In this document: positions 30,890 to 40,654 of the stretch, piece after piece
Layout: each line of letters opens with the position of its first letter
How positions within the stretch are numbered: the first letter of the stretch is position 1
DNA from: Volutella citrinella
Lineage: Eukaryota; Ascomycota; Sordariomycetes; Hypocreales; Nectriaceae
Assembly (NCBI GenBank): GCA_034401135.1
Contig: JAWZSP010000008.1
Location: 3,224,001 to 3,288,000 of the forward strand
Direction of reading: 5' to 3'
Length of the DNA: 64,000 bases
The notes under the pieces: model-generated
What the model saw: the letters and a program-made list of their open reading frames with translations, nothing else
What the model was told of the DNA's origin: nothing
Databases searched by the model: none
Made by a program: the position numbers and the translations under genes

Positions 30890-32761
30890 ATGCCATTAGT
30901 AGACGAGTCAACGTTTCGCCCCGTCCCGCGCCACTTGCGTATCCGCACTCTGGGACGAAACAGTCGACAAACCAGCATCACCGACTTCTTCCCCTCTACC
31001 AAACCGCCCAACACTAACCCCAACCCCAGTCCCCGCCTCAGCTTTCTCGACTTGCCCCAGCACGTCCGCGACAAAATCTACGAGGCGGCAGACTTCAGCG
31101 GCCAGTTCATCGACCTCAACCTCTGGACCGTGAGCGGCTCGGACGCGCGATGGGTCGACGACGAGGGCCGGCTCGTCAACCCCAACTACGACCTCCAACA
31201 CGAATGGCGCACCTGGGAGCCAGAGCCCTACCACGCCTGTCCGTATTGTTATGAAGACTTCCCCTTCCCTGCCGCCCTGCTGTGGGCCGGCTCGCGCCTC
31301 ATCCACTCCGAGGTCGAGACGAAGCTGTACTCGCAAAACGCCTTTGCGGTGAGCCTGATGGGCAGCCACGGCCTGCGCCCGCTAGAAATGCTCAGCGACC
31401 GGGCCCTCGGGGAGCTGAGGGTCCTCGCCGTCAGCCTGTGTCCTTGCAGGTGTCTCACGCCCTATTGCTCCGAGCTGGACTCGTACTGCGGCACCAGCCT
31501 CTTCGAAAGCAGGCCGACCCGAGCCGTATACTGGGAGGACGTGGCAGCCCTCCTCGAGCACCCGCACGGCAGGCCGCTCGGGTGCGTCAGCCGAACCGAC
31601 AAGGGGATCCTCGCGCAGTGGAGACGCATCTGTGCTCGCCTGGCGGCCAACACTCGTCCGGGCCGTCTCAGCGTCCATCTGGTGGCCCGCGTCGCTGATG
31701 CGCAGACCGCCAGCGCCATCCTTGACCCGCTGCGTGGTCTGCCTGTGCTGAGGGACGCGGCCATCAACATTTGTCTCGGAAGAGAGAAGAAGCAGGCCGA
31801 CAACCCCGAGCTTAGGCAGTTTGTGCGCACAACTGCGCAGCGGTTGACTGGAACCCTGCAGCCGCAACATGAACCTTTTCGTCTCCTGGACCTACCGATT
31901 GAGCTGCAAGTACAGGTCCTGAAGCAGACGGCCCTGGTTGCTCAGCGCGGCGTCCATCACACGCCATGGCCATCGCGTGGCCTCAAGATGGCTTCTTTTA
32001 TCAACCCCTGTTGCCAGAGGGCGGACGAGCCCAGGAACGTTGACCCTGACCGAGCCGTCTTCTGTTCCGAAAACTACCCCAACGCTTTTAGCCGCCTATG
32101 CGAGTGTCGCTTCTCGCCGGCCGCGTACCTCACAATCAGCAAGGCCTTCTCGGCGGTCGCGCGAGACGTCTTGTACACAAGCAACACGTTCGTTCTGCAC
32201 TTTGGATTTCATTATTACTACGCCATCGCCAGGGCCGACGGCAGTCCATACGTGCTCACCTTGCCGGCATTCCTCCGCCGCGTGCCGCGCGCCGCGATCC
32301 CGAGCCTCCGACACTTGTGCGTCGTCTTCCCCCCGAGCGATCCGGACTATCTGTCGCCGGACGCGCTGCAGTGGCACGAATGGGTGGCCGCCGTGGACAC
32401 CCTCGCACGCACGGCGACCCTCTCGCAGCTCAAGCTTGAGGTGCACTTCGCAGCCCAGCGGGGCTCCGAGGACTACCCGCGGCCGACCGTCTGGGAAGAC
32501 GGGGGCAGGAACCCCAAGGTCGATGAGGAGATGCTGGGCATGTACAAGCGGGTCTTGGACCCTCTGCGGGGGCTGGGCGAGCTGCGTGCGCTGCTGGTGT
32601 ATGTGGCGTGGCCGTTGGGCGAGGAGGCGCTGGAGCAGCGCAAGGTGGACGAGACGATGCTGGAGAAGATGGTCATGGGTGCGGAGTATGATTCGAGGAG
32701 GTGGGGGAAGCGCAAAAGGAGTGAGTATAGCCAGCCACGACCGACGATTTACGATTACTAG
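30890..32761 (+). CDS. F-box-like protein with N-terminal PIP-degron-like motif
   Basis: Intron-free, 623 residues, no enzyme domain recognised. Two segments look like F-box cores: RLSFLDLPQHVRDKIYEAA (about 50-68) and FRLLDLPIELQVQVLKQTA (about 324-342), each preceding a helical, Cys/His-containing region such as CPCRCLTPYC and ECRFSPAAYLTISKAF. F-box proteins dock substrates on SCF ubiquitin ligases. Residues 27-34, QTSITDFF, match the PCNA-binding PIP box (QxxhxxFF). It also has the Thr-Asp pair at positions 5-6 and a Lys four residues after the box (K38), the features that turn a PIP box into a CRL4-Cdt2 degron. The upstream RNSR is basic. The motif is seen; its function here is inference. 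F-box-like DUF proteins are numerous in Sordariomycetes. Confidence 0.75.
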   Translation: MPLVDESTFRPVPRHLRIRTLGRNSRQTSITDFFPSTKPPNTNPNPSPRLSFLDLPQHVRDKIYEAADFSGQFIDLNLWTVSGSDARWVDDEGRLVNPNYDLQHEWRTWEPEPYHACPYCYEDFPFPAALLWAGSRLIHSEVETKLYSQNAFAVSLMGSHGLRPLEMLSDRALGELRVLAVSLCPCRCLTPYCSELDSYCGTSLFESRPTRAVYWEDVAALLEHPHGRPLGCVSRTDKGILAQWRRICARLAANTRPGRLSVHLVARVADAQTASAILDPLRGLPVLRDAAINICLGREKKQADNPELRQFVRTTAQRLTGTLQPQHEPFRLLDLPIELQVQVLKQTALVAQRGVHHTPWPSRGLKMASFINPCCQRADEPRNVDPDRAVFCSENYPNAFSRLCECRFSPAAYLTISKAFSAVARDVLYTSNTFVLHFGFHYYYAIARADGSPYVLTLPAFLRRVPRAAIPSLRHLCVVFPPSDPDYLSPDALQWHEWVAAVDTLARTATLSQLKLEVHFAAQRGSEDYPRPTVWEDGGRNPKVDEEMLGMYKRVLDPLRGLGELRALLVYVAWPLGEEALEQRKVDETMLEKMVMGAEYDSRRWGKRKRSEYSQPRPTIYDY

Positions 32762-33176
32762 ATGGTCTGAGGTATGTTGCTCGCAGTGATGCGTTGTGTC
32801 ATCAGTTCACATTGGCTATATACACATATACACAGGAACCCGGGGGTTCGTCGTCACTCGTAGCCGGCGATGCCAGCATTGCACTTGTCTGCATCCTGCG
32901 CAGAGCTAAAGTGCCAGTCGCCATGTCGTAGCGCGTGCTTCCCTTGATCCTCCAAAGGCCAGTTCAGATTCCGGCTTGAAAGAATGCGTCTCTGGACAAG
33001 CCAGTCCATCCTCCGTCTGTTCCAATCGACTTGATCCCCAATCGTCGTCCGTGACTCGGCGCAGATGCGGCTCGGAGTCTTTCATTTATCCAGCTCGCTC
33101 GAGTGATGAGAAGCCGGGAAGCTTGGTGCCCTTGTAATTGTTTTGTTCTTGTGGCGGCGCTTGTCTTGGCCCTCAC
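32762..33176. other. Convergent intergenic region
   Basis: Shared 3' region of two convergent genes; nothing recognised. Confidence 0.4.
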
Positions 33177-33491
33177 TTAGTTGGACTTGGTCAGGTCAGA
33201 CCACCGAGGGGCAGACGCGGGTTCAAAGACGGACGTGCCCAGCGGCGGCTCGCGGCTGACGAAGACCTCTGCCTGAGGGGCGCCGGCCGACGTGGAGACG
33301 GAGCGGACGGGAGCCACCGGGGGGTGCACCTTTGTGCGCCACAGCTTGTCCATGATGGCGTCGCTGACGGCGGCGTCGCGGTTGGACGAGGCGGCAGCGT
33401 CACCGCTGTTGAAGTGCCTGGCCTGGTTGATGACACGAGCCTGAGTGATGGGGGCGCGGAGAGCGCGGCATGCAATCTGGCGGGAGGACAT
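33177..33491 (-). CDS. Small protein with mitochondrial-type presequence, unknown
   Basis: Single exon, 104 residues. The N-terminus (MSSRQIACRALRAPITQARV) is rich in Arg, Ala and Ser and free of acidic residues for about 30 residues, as in mitochondrial targeting peptides; a cleavage site near HFNS is possible. The rest (DAIMDKLWRTKVHPP, APRWSDLTKSN) has no known domain. Codon use is GC-rich and normal for the window. A pyrimidine/AT-rich leader precedes the ATG. I do not recognise the family; a small inner-membrane or matrix protein is plausible. Confidence 0.6.
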   Translation of the reverse strand: MSSRQIACRALRAPITQARVINQARHFNSGDAAASSNRDAAVSDAIMDKLWRTKVHPPVAPVRSVSTSAGAPQAEVFVSREPPLGTSVFEPASAPRWSDLTKSN

Positions 33492-35062
33492 GATGTTTTT
33501 GATGTGTTTTTTGATGGTTTAGAGATTGATAAGTGATGTTGCACAAGTGATAGTCTGATGGATGTGAGGTTGCAACGTGTGGTCTATCTACGAGCGGCAT
33601 CTCTTGGGGAATCAGTTGGCTATATACCACACGCATGTGCTGTGTTGGCGCAAAGCCGAGGAATTATCCATGCGACTTCGGGTGAGCGGATGGATGGATG
33701 CCACCTCGAGGATTCAGCTGCTCCCCCACATTCCCCGCATCATCACGCCACCACCCCACACTCGCGGGGAGCCCCGATGGTCGGGGAAGATCGGAAAAGA
33801 GGGTGGTAAGAGGGAGAGAGGATGGGGGGAAGGTGTTGATGATATAGTGTCTGGGTGTCAATTGCTGCCTCATAGGAGAGTCCATCTTGGTCTTTGGAGA
33901 AGATATTCGTGAATGGTAGGGCGTAGTTGAGCAGCAGGTGAAGCGGCTCCGCACAGAATTTTTGTGTGGAGATTTAGATCCGTTCTCTCATGGTGGAGAC
34001 GAACCCGAACTTGCCGACGTCCCAATTGGGGAAAATTCTCGCACCGGCAAATGTGATGCATCCATTCCGCCGCAGTCAGAGATGCCGGCTTCACGGGACA
34101 GAATGGCATTGATGAACGATACTTACTAGAACTGATTCAAATAAGTGGCTCAACTTCATCGCCGAGTTTAAAGGCACGAACAGAAGAAGGGTCCTCATCT
34201 AGGGTAGGACTGGACGGATGAAAGGAGAATCAAAGAGTTAGTTATTGCCACATCCCGGGAATTCGATTCCTGGGGGTCTCTAGTCCCAATTAACTAAAAT
34301 AAAAGCACACAGCCAATCAACCTTGACTGACTGTCTGCTTCAGGTTATTTAGGAGCCCACACAAGATCGGGGTCAAGCTGGGTGCATGACGCTAGCGACG
34401 GGGTATGGGGTAGTTGGGGTGCTACGACACCTGCGGGGCTTTCATCACTGCTTGCTTGCCACTTTGACTGCAGCTGGTCCTAAGCCTCGTACAAGATCAT
34501 AAAGTCGAAGTGTGGCTGTGATGCTAAGATGACGCCTAACCTCTCATCCTGAGACCGAAGTCCGATCGCGGAAGCCTCTACTGTTCATGGTCAAATTTCT
34601 GTATCAGCGCCGGAATTGCGCCGAGTCCGGACCAATACAAGACCATGCAGCGAAGATGGCAGACCTCTCACTGGAGCCGTATATTTCAAGCACTGGGCTG
34701 TGGCTGGTACAACCGTGCCGCAACTCTACATATCGTTGCCGATGTAGTACCCGGGAGCCTGCAGGCACACTTTGCCGGGCCCGAGTTGCCAAGCTATGGT
34801 AGCCAGTCTTGGGTCATTGAGGCAGGACATATAGTTTTACTAACTCCTGCTCCAGGACATGCGGTCTACAGATGTGAATCAGATTAGAGATGGAGATGGA
34901 TGACAAGCCCGTCTTGATAGTGAATCAGCATTAAGAGCAGGCATAATAACAAGCCTGATGACTGTGGTGGACTGGGACAAATCAGACAGTTGAATTATTG
35001 CGTTCCGCCACCACTCCAAAATCTCATCCCATGAAATCAAGCGACCACCCTGTACATCTCCT
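33492..35062. other. Long intergenic region, no supported gene
   Basis: About 1.5 kb without a supported gene. A tRNA-like stretch (34255-34285, with TTCGATTCC) was examined but its arm does not pair properly. Open frames here are short and lack family motifs. Confidence 0.4.
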
Positions 35063-35584
35063 CTAGAGGCTGAATTCCAGCCGATTCCCAGCATAGTCGC
35101 GCGCAAAGAAGCGCGTCGGGTATTCCTTGCCCTTGGCACCTGCACCAGCTGTCAGCACTCTTGGACCAAGATTCGGAGACGTCGACTGCCTACCAGAATT
35201 GTCCTGCCCCGGCTCATCGGCCGCCAGCGCCGCCGCGTCGCCGCCGGCCCGGTGATGGTCCCAGATCTTGCGCTGCAGGGTGAGGAGCGACTCGGGGCTG
35301 CCTACCGAGAAGCACGGGTGTCGCGAGTGGCCTTGGTTCTCGTTGTGGCCAAAGGCGACGTGCACCTGCTGGCCCGACGCGCCAATGTCGAACCTGTCTG
35401 CTGTTAGGGTCCGGTTCCACGGCTGGGTGGGCGCAACGAGGTCTACGTACCAAGCTAGGCGTCCCTTTTGGAGCTCCGGGACCGGGCGGGGAACCAGGCC
35501 GACAATGTCGGCGTAGAACTCGTTGGCTAGGTGTAGGGTGCCCTCGGGCACGGTGATGTTGACGTGGGCGAGACCGGTACACAT
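35063..35584 (-). CDS. VOC-superfamily protein (glyoxalase / bleomycin-resistance fold)
   Basis: Small metal-dependent enzyme or binding protein of the vicinal oxygen chelate fold. Exons 35584-35451, 35393-35194 and 35139-35063 encode 136 residues. The first beta-alpha-beta unit has LAHVNITVPEGTLHLANEFYADIVGL, where the His in AHVNI is a usual metal ligand; the end has RFFARDYAGNRLEFSL, with the final Glu of the EF/LE motif another usual ligand. The junctions were set so that RLAW joins FDIGASGQQVHVAFG and NSG joins AKGKEYP. Reading through the first intron would add a non-homologous segment. Close relatives are annotated as glyoxalase/dioxygenase-like proteins; the reaction is not predictable. 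Confidence 0.85.
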   Translation of the reverse strand: MCTGLAHVNITVPEGTLHLANEFYADIVGLVPRPVPELQKGRLAWYVDLVAPTQPWNRTLTADRFDIGASGQQVHVAFGHNENQGHSRHPCFSVGSPESLLTLQRKIWDHHRAGGDAAALAADEPGQDNSGRQSTSPNLGPRVLTAGAGAKGKEYPTRFFARDYAGNRLEFSL

Positions 35585-36460
35585 GGTGACAGGCTTGAGT
35601 GGGATAATGGCTTTGTGTTGTGAGAGGTTTGTTCTTATGGGATGTGATGCGCTCGCGGTGGGTGCGGGCGGGGTATGTATATACTATTGATGGACTGGCG
35701 TGGATGTTTGATTATCCAGCCGTGGCGATTGGCGGGATCCTCGGAGTTCTGACCGAGGCATTCACAACATGTCAACGTCCCGGAGCGTCATCATCCTCAG
35801 CCAGCGATATGGCGGACGGTGTTTGACGGCATCCACTCCAATGAGGGGCCTGTTCGACCTACGGACAGCATCTTGTGGTAGTGTTGATGCGATTCGGGCA
35901 GAAAAGACGCAATCGTGGCCAACGTGCGCTGAAAACACCAAGACTACGCTACGCCGGGTGATACTTAGTTACCGGAGACACGATCGCTACTGCGATGGAT
36001 GACTTCTGAAGTTTGAATGCCAGACACAAGATCAATCAATCTTGTCAATGCCCGAGGCGGTGACGGATGAAACACCTTCCTCTTGAGATCACCCTAACCC
36101 AGTCCCCGACCCTGGCCCTCTGCTGCAAGGTCTGTGACTCGACGCCGAAACGCTATTTGTAATGCTCAAAGAGGGGCACGGCCTCCCGAAGCAGGCATCC
36201 GTACCGCGCCAGCCATCCGTTCCTGACGCCTGCCCCGCCGCCGGCCGATTGCTAGCCCAGCTCGTGTCGTCAAGATGACCCACAACAGCTTCGCACCATC
36301 ACCACCCCGCACCTGGCGTGATGAAGGTTACTAATGGCTGGCGGGGTTAAGAGCGTCAAGTCCGACGGGTCAACCCCTCTATAAAGCTTGGTCGTTGCCG
36401 TCATTCATCGCCGTCAACACCATCACTCACATCACATCACATCACCACATACCGCCCACC
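35585..36460. other. Divergent intergenic region
   Basis: Promoters of the VOC gene and the aldo-keto reductase gene. A TATA box (listed) and a CA-rich ATCACATC leader precede the latter. No gene seen. Confidence 0.4.
36380..36386 (+). promoter_or_regulatory. TATA box of the aldo-keto reductase gene
   Basis: TATAAAG, 75 bp upstream of the ATG at 36461, followed by a CA-rich leader. Typical of a strongly expressed gene. Confidence 0.5.
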
Positions 36461-37574
36461 ATGTCTGAGCCCACCGTCCGAACCGCCTACGACCCCAAGG
36501 AGATGAAGTTCCGCCACCTCGGGCCCACCGGCCTCAAGGTGTCCGTCTTCTCCCTCGGCGGCTGGCTGACGTACGGCGGCACGCAAAAGGGCTCCATTGT
36601 CAAGGACATTATGGAGACGGCTTGGAACCACGGCATTGTGAGTGTCTTCAGTCTTTAGTATCTTGTGATTCCTGCTGACCAGTGACTGTTAGAACACATT
36701 CGACACCGCCGAGATCTACTCCAACGGCGCGTGCGAGGTGGAAATGGGCCAGGCCCTCAAGGAGCTCGACTGGCCGCGCGACGAGTACGTGCTCATCACC
36801 AAGATCTTCTTCGGCACGGGCCGCAAGGAGCCCAACACGCGCGGCCTGTCGCGCAAGCACGTCGTCGAGGGCCTCAAGTCGAGCCTGGCGCGCCTGCAGA
36901 CGCCCTACGTCGACGTCGTCTTCGCTCACCGCCCCGACGTCGGCACGCCCATGAAGGAGATTGTCGAGGGCTTCACGCAGGTGATCCGCAACCTCAACCT
37001 GGCCTACTACTGGGGCACGAGCGAGTGGAGCGCCGCGCAGATCGCCGAGGCGACGCAGATTGCCGAGCGGTACAACCTGATTGCGCCCATTGCCGAGCAG
37101 CCGCAGTACAACGCCTTCCACCGCGAGCGCCTCGAGGTCGAGTACGCGCCGCTCTTCAAGCAGCTCGAGTACGGCACGACGATCTGGAGCCCGCTGGCGA
37201 GTGGTTTGTTGACGGGCAAGTACAACGACGGCATTCCCGAGGACTCGCGCTTCGCCACGAACAAGGAGTTCTTTAGCGATTCGGCCAAGAAGCTGGAGAG
37301 CCCCGAGGGCAAGGCCAAGATTGAAAAGGTCAAGAAGCTGACGGCTATTGCGGAGCGTCTGGATGCCAAGGTTACGCACCTGGCACTGGCTTGGGCTGCC
37401 AGCAACCCCAACGTGAGCACCGTCATCCTCGGCGCCACAAAGATTGAGCAGGTCGAGGACAATATCAAGGCCGTGGCGTTGCTGGATAAGTTGACGCCCG
37501 AGATTCTCGAGGAGATTGAGGGCGTGCTGGAGAATAAGCCTGCCGGTGTGGCCACGTATGGGCGCGAGAGGTAG
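36461..37574 (+). CDS. Aldo-keto reductase, voltage-gated K+ channel beta-subunit type
   Basis: NADPH-dependent aldehyde/ketone reductase of the AKR6 (Kv-beta) branch. Exons 36461-36637 and 36693-37574 encode 352 residues, the usual length. The catalytic tetrad is visible: Asp and Tyr in [10 protein letters not shown], Lys in VLITKIFFG, and His in VVFAHRPD. The NADPH-binding end has [37 protein letters not shown] begins the barrel, as in YghZ/Kv-beta proteins. [20 protein letters not shown] is the family loop between barrel strands. Strong codon bias (C/G-ending codons) and a good TATA/leader suggest high expression. Probably cytosolic redox or detoxification role. Converges with the GMC oxidoreductase gene. 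Confidence 0.95.
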
Positions 37575-37874
37575 AAACAGAGAAAGTAGTATTGAATAAT
37601 AAACTATTGGACTGTGGGTTGATGCAACTCTGTCTCTTTGTCTTGTGATAAGGCTGGTGACTGTCATGAATTTATTCAAGCCAGGTTGATATGTCACGGA
37701 ACACTATGAAAATAAGACTAATTAGACATAAGAGTGAGTCTTATTTGAAACTGTAGTTGCCTATGGGACTACGATATAGTGATGCATCTGTAGGTGAGTC
37801 TGTTGACAACAGAGACTTGAGCAACAGCAACAATGCCGTATCTAACGCAGTCCTCATCTCACCAGCAATCAACT
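37575..37874. other. Convergent 3' region
   Basis: 300 bp between two convergent stop codons, AT-richer than the flanks. Nothing else seen. Confidence 0.4.
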
Positions 37875-39776
37875 TCAACTCTCACAACCATGATCCTGCT
37901 TAATAAAGTCCGCCGCCCTCTCCGCCAGCCCCAGAACCGTACTCGTTATCGTCCCCTGCGGCATCAACGGCAACACACTCGCATCCACGACCCTCAACCC
38001 ACGCACCCCATACACCCTCAGCCGCTCATCTACCACGCCCCCCCTTTCCCGCGGCATCATCGCATTATTCCCCGAGTGGTGGTACGCAATCATCAGATAC
38101 TCCCGAATGTACGCATCCACTGCCGCGTCCCCCCCGTCCAGCAACTCCCGCGCCGTCGGGTACCCAGGCTGCGTCGCGGCCTCGCCGTCCGGGCCCATGA
38201 CCAATAACTCGCTCAAGGGTGGCGTGCGCGCGAGACGTAGTACGTGGCGCATCATGAGCCGGTGCTGCGCCATGTCGAGCGGGTGCGTGAGGTAGCGAGG
38301 GTCGAGACGCGGCTGGGTGTGCGGGTTGGAGGACTGGATGTGGACGGAGCCCCGGCTCAGGGGGTGTTGTTGGATGGCGATGACGGTGAAGTAGTTGTCG
38401 CCGTCGCCGGGGCTGGCGAAGACGCGCGACGAGTCGTTGTACAGCCACGGCGAGATGCCTGCCGCGATGCCAATCGTCTGCGCGAGGTGGTCGATGCCTA
38501 GCCCGGCCTTGAGCAGCGTCTGCTGGTCCTTGTAGCCCTTGGCTGGCTCTCCAGTCGAAGCCGTATCGTCCAAGTACGGCGCCAGATCGGCCATGGACCC
38601 GTTGAGTTGCTTGAGCGTCAACAGCGCGCTACTCCCATTAACCGTCGTCAGCGGCCCCGTGCGGCTCGCCTTGTACTGCGCCAGCGCCTCGGCGAAGAGA
38701 GCGCCGCCGTTGGCAGCGAGGTCGTCGCCAGTGCCCACCCCGGGACGCACCCGGAACCCCATCGGCAGCTGCAGGTGGTTCTGGAAGTTCTCGCCGACGC
38801 CCGGATTAGACACGATGCATGGGATTCTGTGGCGCGCGAGTAGCTTGCAGTTGCCGATGCCCGACAGCTCGAGGATCTTGGATGACTGCATCGCGCCGGC
38901 GGAGAGGATGACTTCGCGTCGAGCAGTGGCCCTGAGCTTTCGGTTGCGCTGCGTGTACTCGACGCCTGTGGCCGTGGGTGTCTTGGAGGACTTGTCTATG
39001 ATGAGCTTGGTCACAAAGGCGCCCGTCTCGACGCGGAGCCGGTCCTTGGCCTTCTTCCTGGCCGTCTGCAGGTACGTGTTGGCCGGGTAGCTGCGAGCCG
39101 TGGTGGCCGGGTCGATGTTGAAGGGATTCGTGTATCCGCCGCCTGCAATGCCACCGCGAGGATCCCCATTGACGCCGGCATCTAGATTCTTATACGTCCG
39201 CGGCCACGCCTCCATTAAGGGACCGTAGGCGCGTGGGTAGCCGTTCACAATGGGGCCATCCTTGCCGTGGACAGAAACGTCGACGTGCTGCGTCTGCAGG
39301 TCCTGCTCCTCCTTGCTGCCTCTCCCAAAGGGAATGAAGCGCTCAGTCTTGCGCAGGTACGGCTGGAACGCGTCCCACGACCAGCCCGCGTTGCCGAGGG
39401 CGCCCCAGTTGGCCACGTTGCGGCGCGAGTTGGGCGTCCAGAACATGAAGTTGACGGCCGAGCCGCCGCCGAGGCCCTTGCCAGCAATGTTGCGGTGCAC
39501 ACGGCCGTTGAGCTGCGGCTGGGGCACGTTGTCGTAGTCCCAGTCGTAAGTCGAGTTGCCGTACGTGGTGGAGAAGCAGCCGGGACACTCGATGGTGATG
39601 TCGCCGAGGTGGCTCTCCCCAGCCTCGAGGACAAGGACGGATATGTTGGGCGCTTCGGATAGCCGCGATGCGACGACGAGGCCTGCAGCGCCACCGCCGA
39701 CGACGATGAAGTCGTATGTGTCGGTACGGACGGCGTAAGCCGCCCCGATGAGCTGGAGGAACGGGAACAGACGCAT
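37875..39776 (-). CDS. Secreted GMC oxidoreductase
   Basis: FAD-dependent alcohol/sugar/aryl-alcohol oxidase or dehydrogenase, single exon, 633 residues. Signal peptide MRLFPFLQLIGAAYA fixes the start at 39776; in-frame sequence upstream to 39926 is excluded because it would mask the signal. Motifs: FIVVGGGAAGLVVASRLSE (FAD P-loop), LVLEAGES, GKGLGGGSAVNFMFW (GMC signature 1), REVILSAGAMQSSKILELSG (signature 2), and YHHSGNNAMMP with the first catalytic His. The second catalytic position, normally His or Asn in the G-H/N-x motif of MPxG(H/N), reads MPQGTITSTV, so it is Thr. This could alter the reaction or make it unusual. Six or more N-glycosylation sequons are present. Extracellular action is inferred from the signal. 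Confidence 0.92.
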   Translation of the reverse strand: MRLFPFLQLIGAAYAVRTDTYDFIVVGGGAAGLVVASRLSEAPNISVLVLEAGESHLGDITIECPGCFSTTYGNSTYDWDYDNVPQPQLNGRVHRNIAGKGLGGGSAVNFMFWTPNSRRNVANWGALGNAGWSWDAFQPYLRKTERFIPFGRGSKEEQDLQTQHVDVSVHGKDGPIVNGYPRAYGPLMEAWPRTYKNLDAGVNGDPRGGIAGGGYTNPFNIDPATTARSYPANTYLQTARKKAKDRLRVETGAFVTKLIIDKSSKTPTATGVEYTQRNRKLRATARREVILSAGAMQSSKILELSGIGNCKLLARHRIPCIVSNPGVGENFQNHLQLPMGFRVRPGVGTGDDLAANGGALFAEALAQYKASRTGPLTTVNGSSALLTLKQLNGSMADLAPYLDDTASTGEPAKGYKDQQTLLKAGLGIDHLAQTIGIAAGISPWLYNDSSRVFASPGDGDNYFTVIAIQQHPLSRGSVHIQSSNPHTQPRLDPRYLTHPLDMAQHRLMMRHVLRLARTPPLSELLVMGPDGEAATQPGYPTARELLDGGDAAVDAYIREYLMIAYHHSGNNAMMPRERGGVVDERLRVYGVRGLRVVDASVLPLMPQGTITSTVLGLAERAADFIKQDHGCES

Positions 39777-40654
39777 GGCGATGTGAATACAGATGCTACT
39801 GTCTCTGGACCAAGGGAGATGCGCGGCTTTTGTAGGACAACACCCGCACCTGAGACATGGCCCTCCGAACTCCCGAAGCGCAGATGCCGCCGATAGATCG
39901 CCATCACGGTGGGGCATGCATGCCAAGCTCAGCCGACAGATGAGCTGTGTCTGACCGTCTTACCGTCTTGTAGATGGCGGACGGATGGCAAGCAGACTCG
40001 GCATACTGGGTGATGTACCTGCGGGCTGCGGCATCACATCACATTGCATCGGCAGGGGACAGCCCGGCGCTAGATGCGGGCCAAGTGGCGCCGAGAACGC
40101 CCTCGACGTGTGGTTGGCCGAGGGCAGGGGAATTGTCTCGTTGTCGCGGCTGAGTGAGACACGGGCGGTAGTCTGCATTGCAAGCTGCGGTAGGGTCTGG
40201 ACGGGTGAACTCAGCGCTTTGTTTCCCCTGAATGAGTTAGACGAAGTGTTTGCACGGAAGATGTCGAACGGTGTTTGAAGAGATGAAACAATTATTAGTA
40301 TCTCGGATGTTATTTCATGTTTGCACTGAAGAGCAGAGCCGAACAACAAGAGGGGTGGCAGCGACGACATACCCTTATTGTGTTGGGATAAGCATTCATG
40401 ACAGAATGCGGCGATGGTTTAGCTCATGATGCTTCTATAGGGATAAATGTATTAATTATCCGACGCTTCACTATACACTGATCTCTCTCGTGTGCTTCGT
40501 CCTGAATGCAGCTGCGCCACATTCGTTACAACGTGGCGGTGCTGCTCGTATCCAGGCAGCAATACGGCGATCCACAATTTCGCGGTGAACCTGTGCTGAC
40601 TTGACCAAACCAAGGCAATGCATAATTCATAGACACACTGCTTGGCTATGCAAA
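39777..40654. other. Divergent intergenic region
   Basis: Promoters of the GMC oxidoreductase and the Zn2Cys6 regulator, which are transcribed away from each other. This arrangement makes the regulator a candidate controller of the oxidase; I see no clear palindromic CGG site pair. Confidence 0.4.

Noticed and set aside
34250..34290. tRNA-like arm (TTCGATTCC)
   Set aside because: The stem bases do not pair around the loop and no acceptor or anticodon arm is found upstream.
36648..37697. 349-residue minus-strand frame over the aldo-keto reductase
   Set aside because: Shadow frame without motifs; plus strand carries the full AKR catalytic tetrad.
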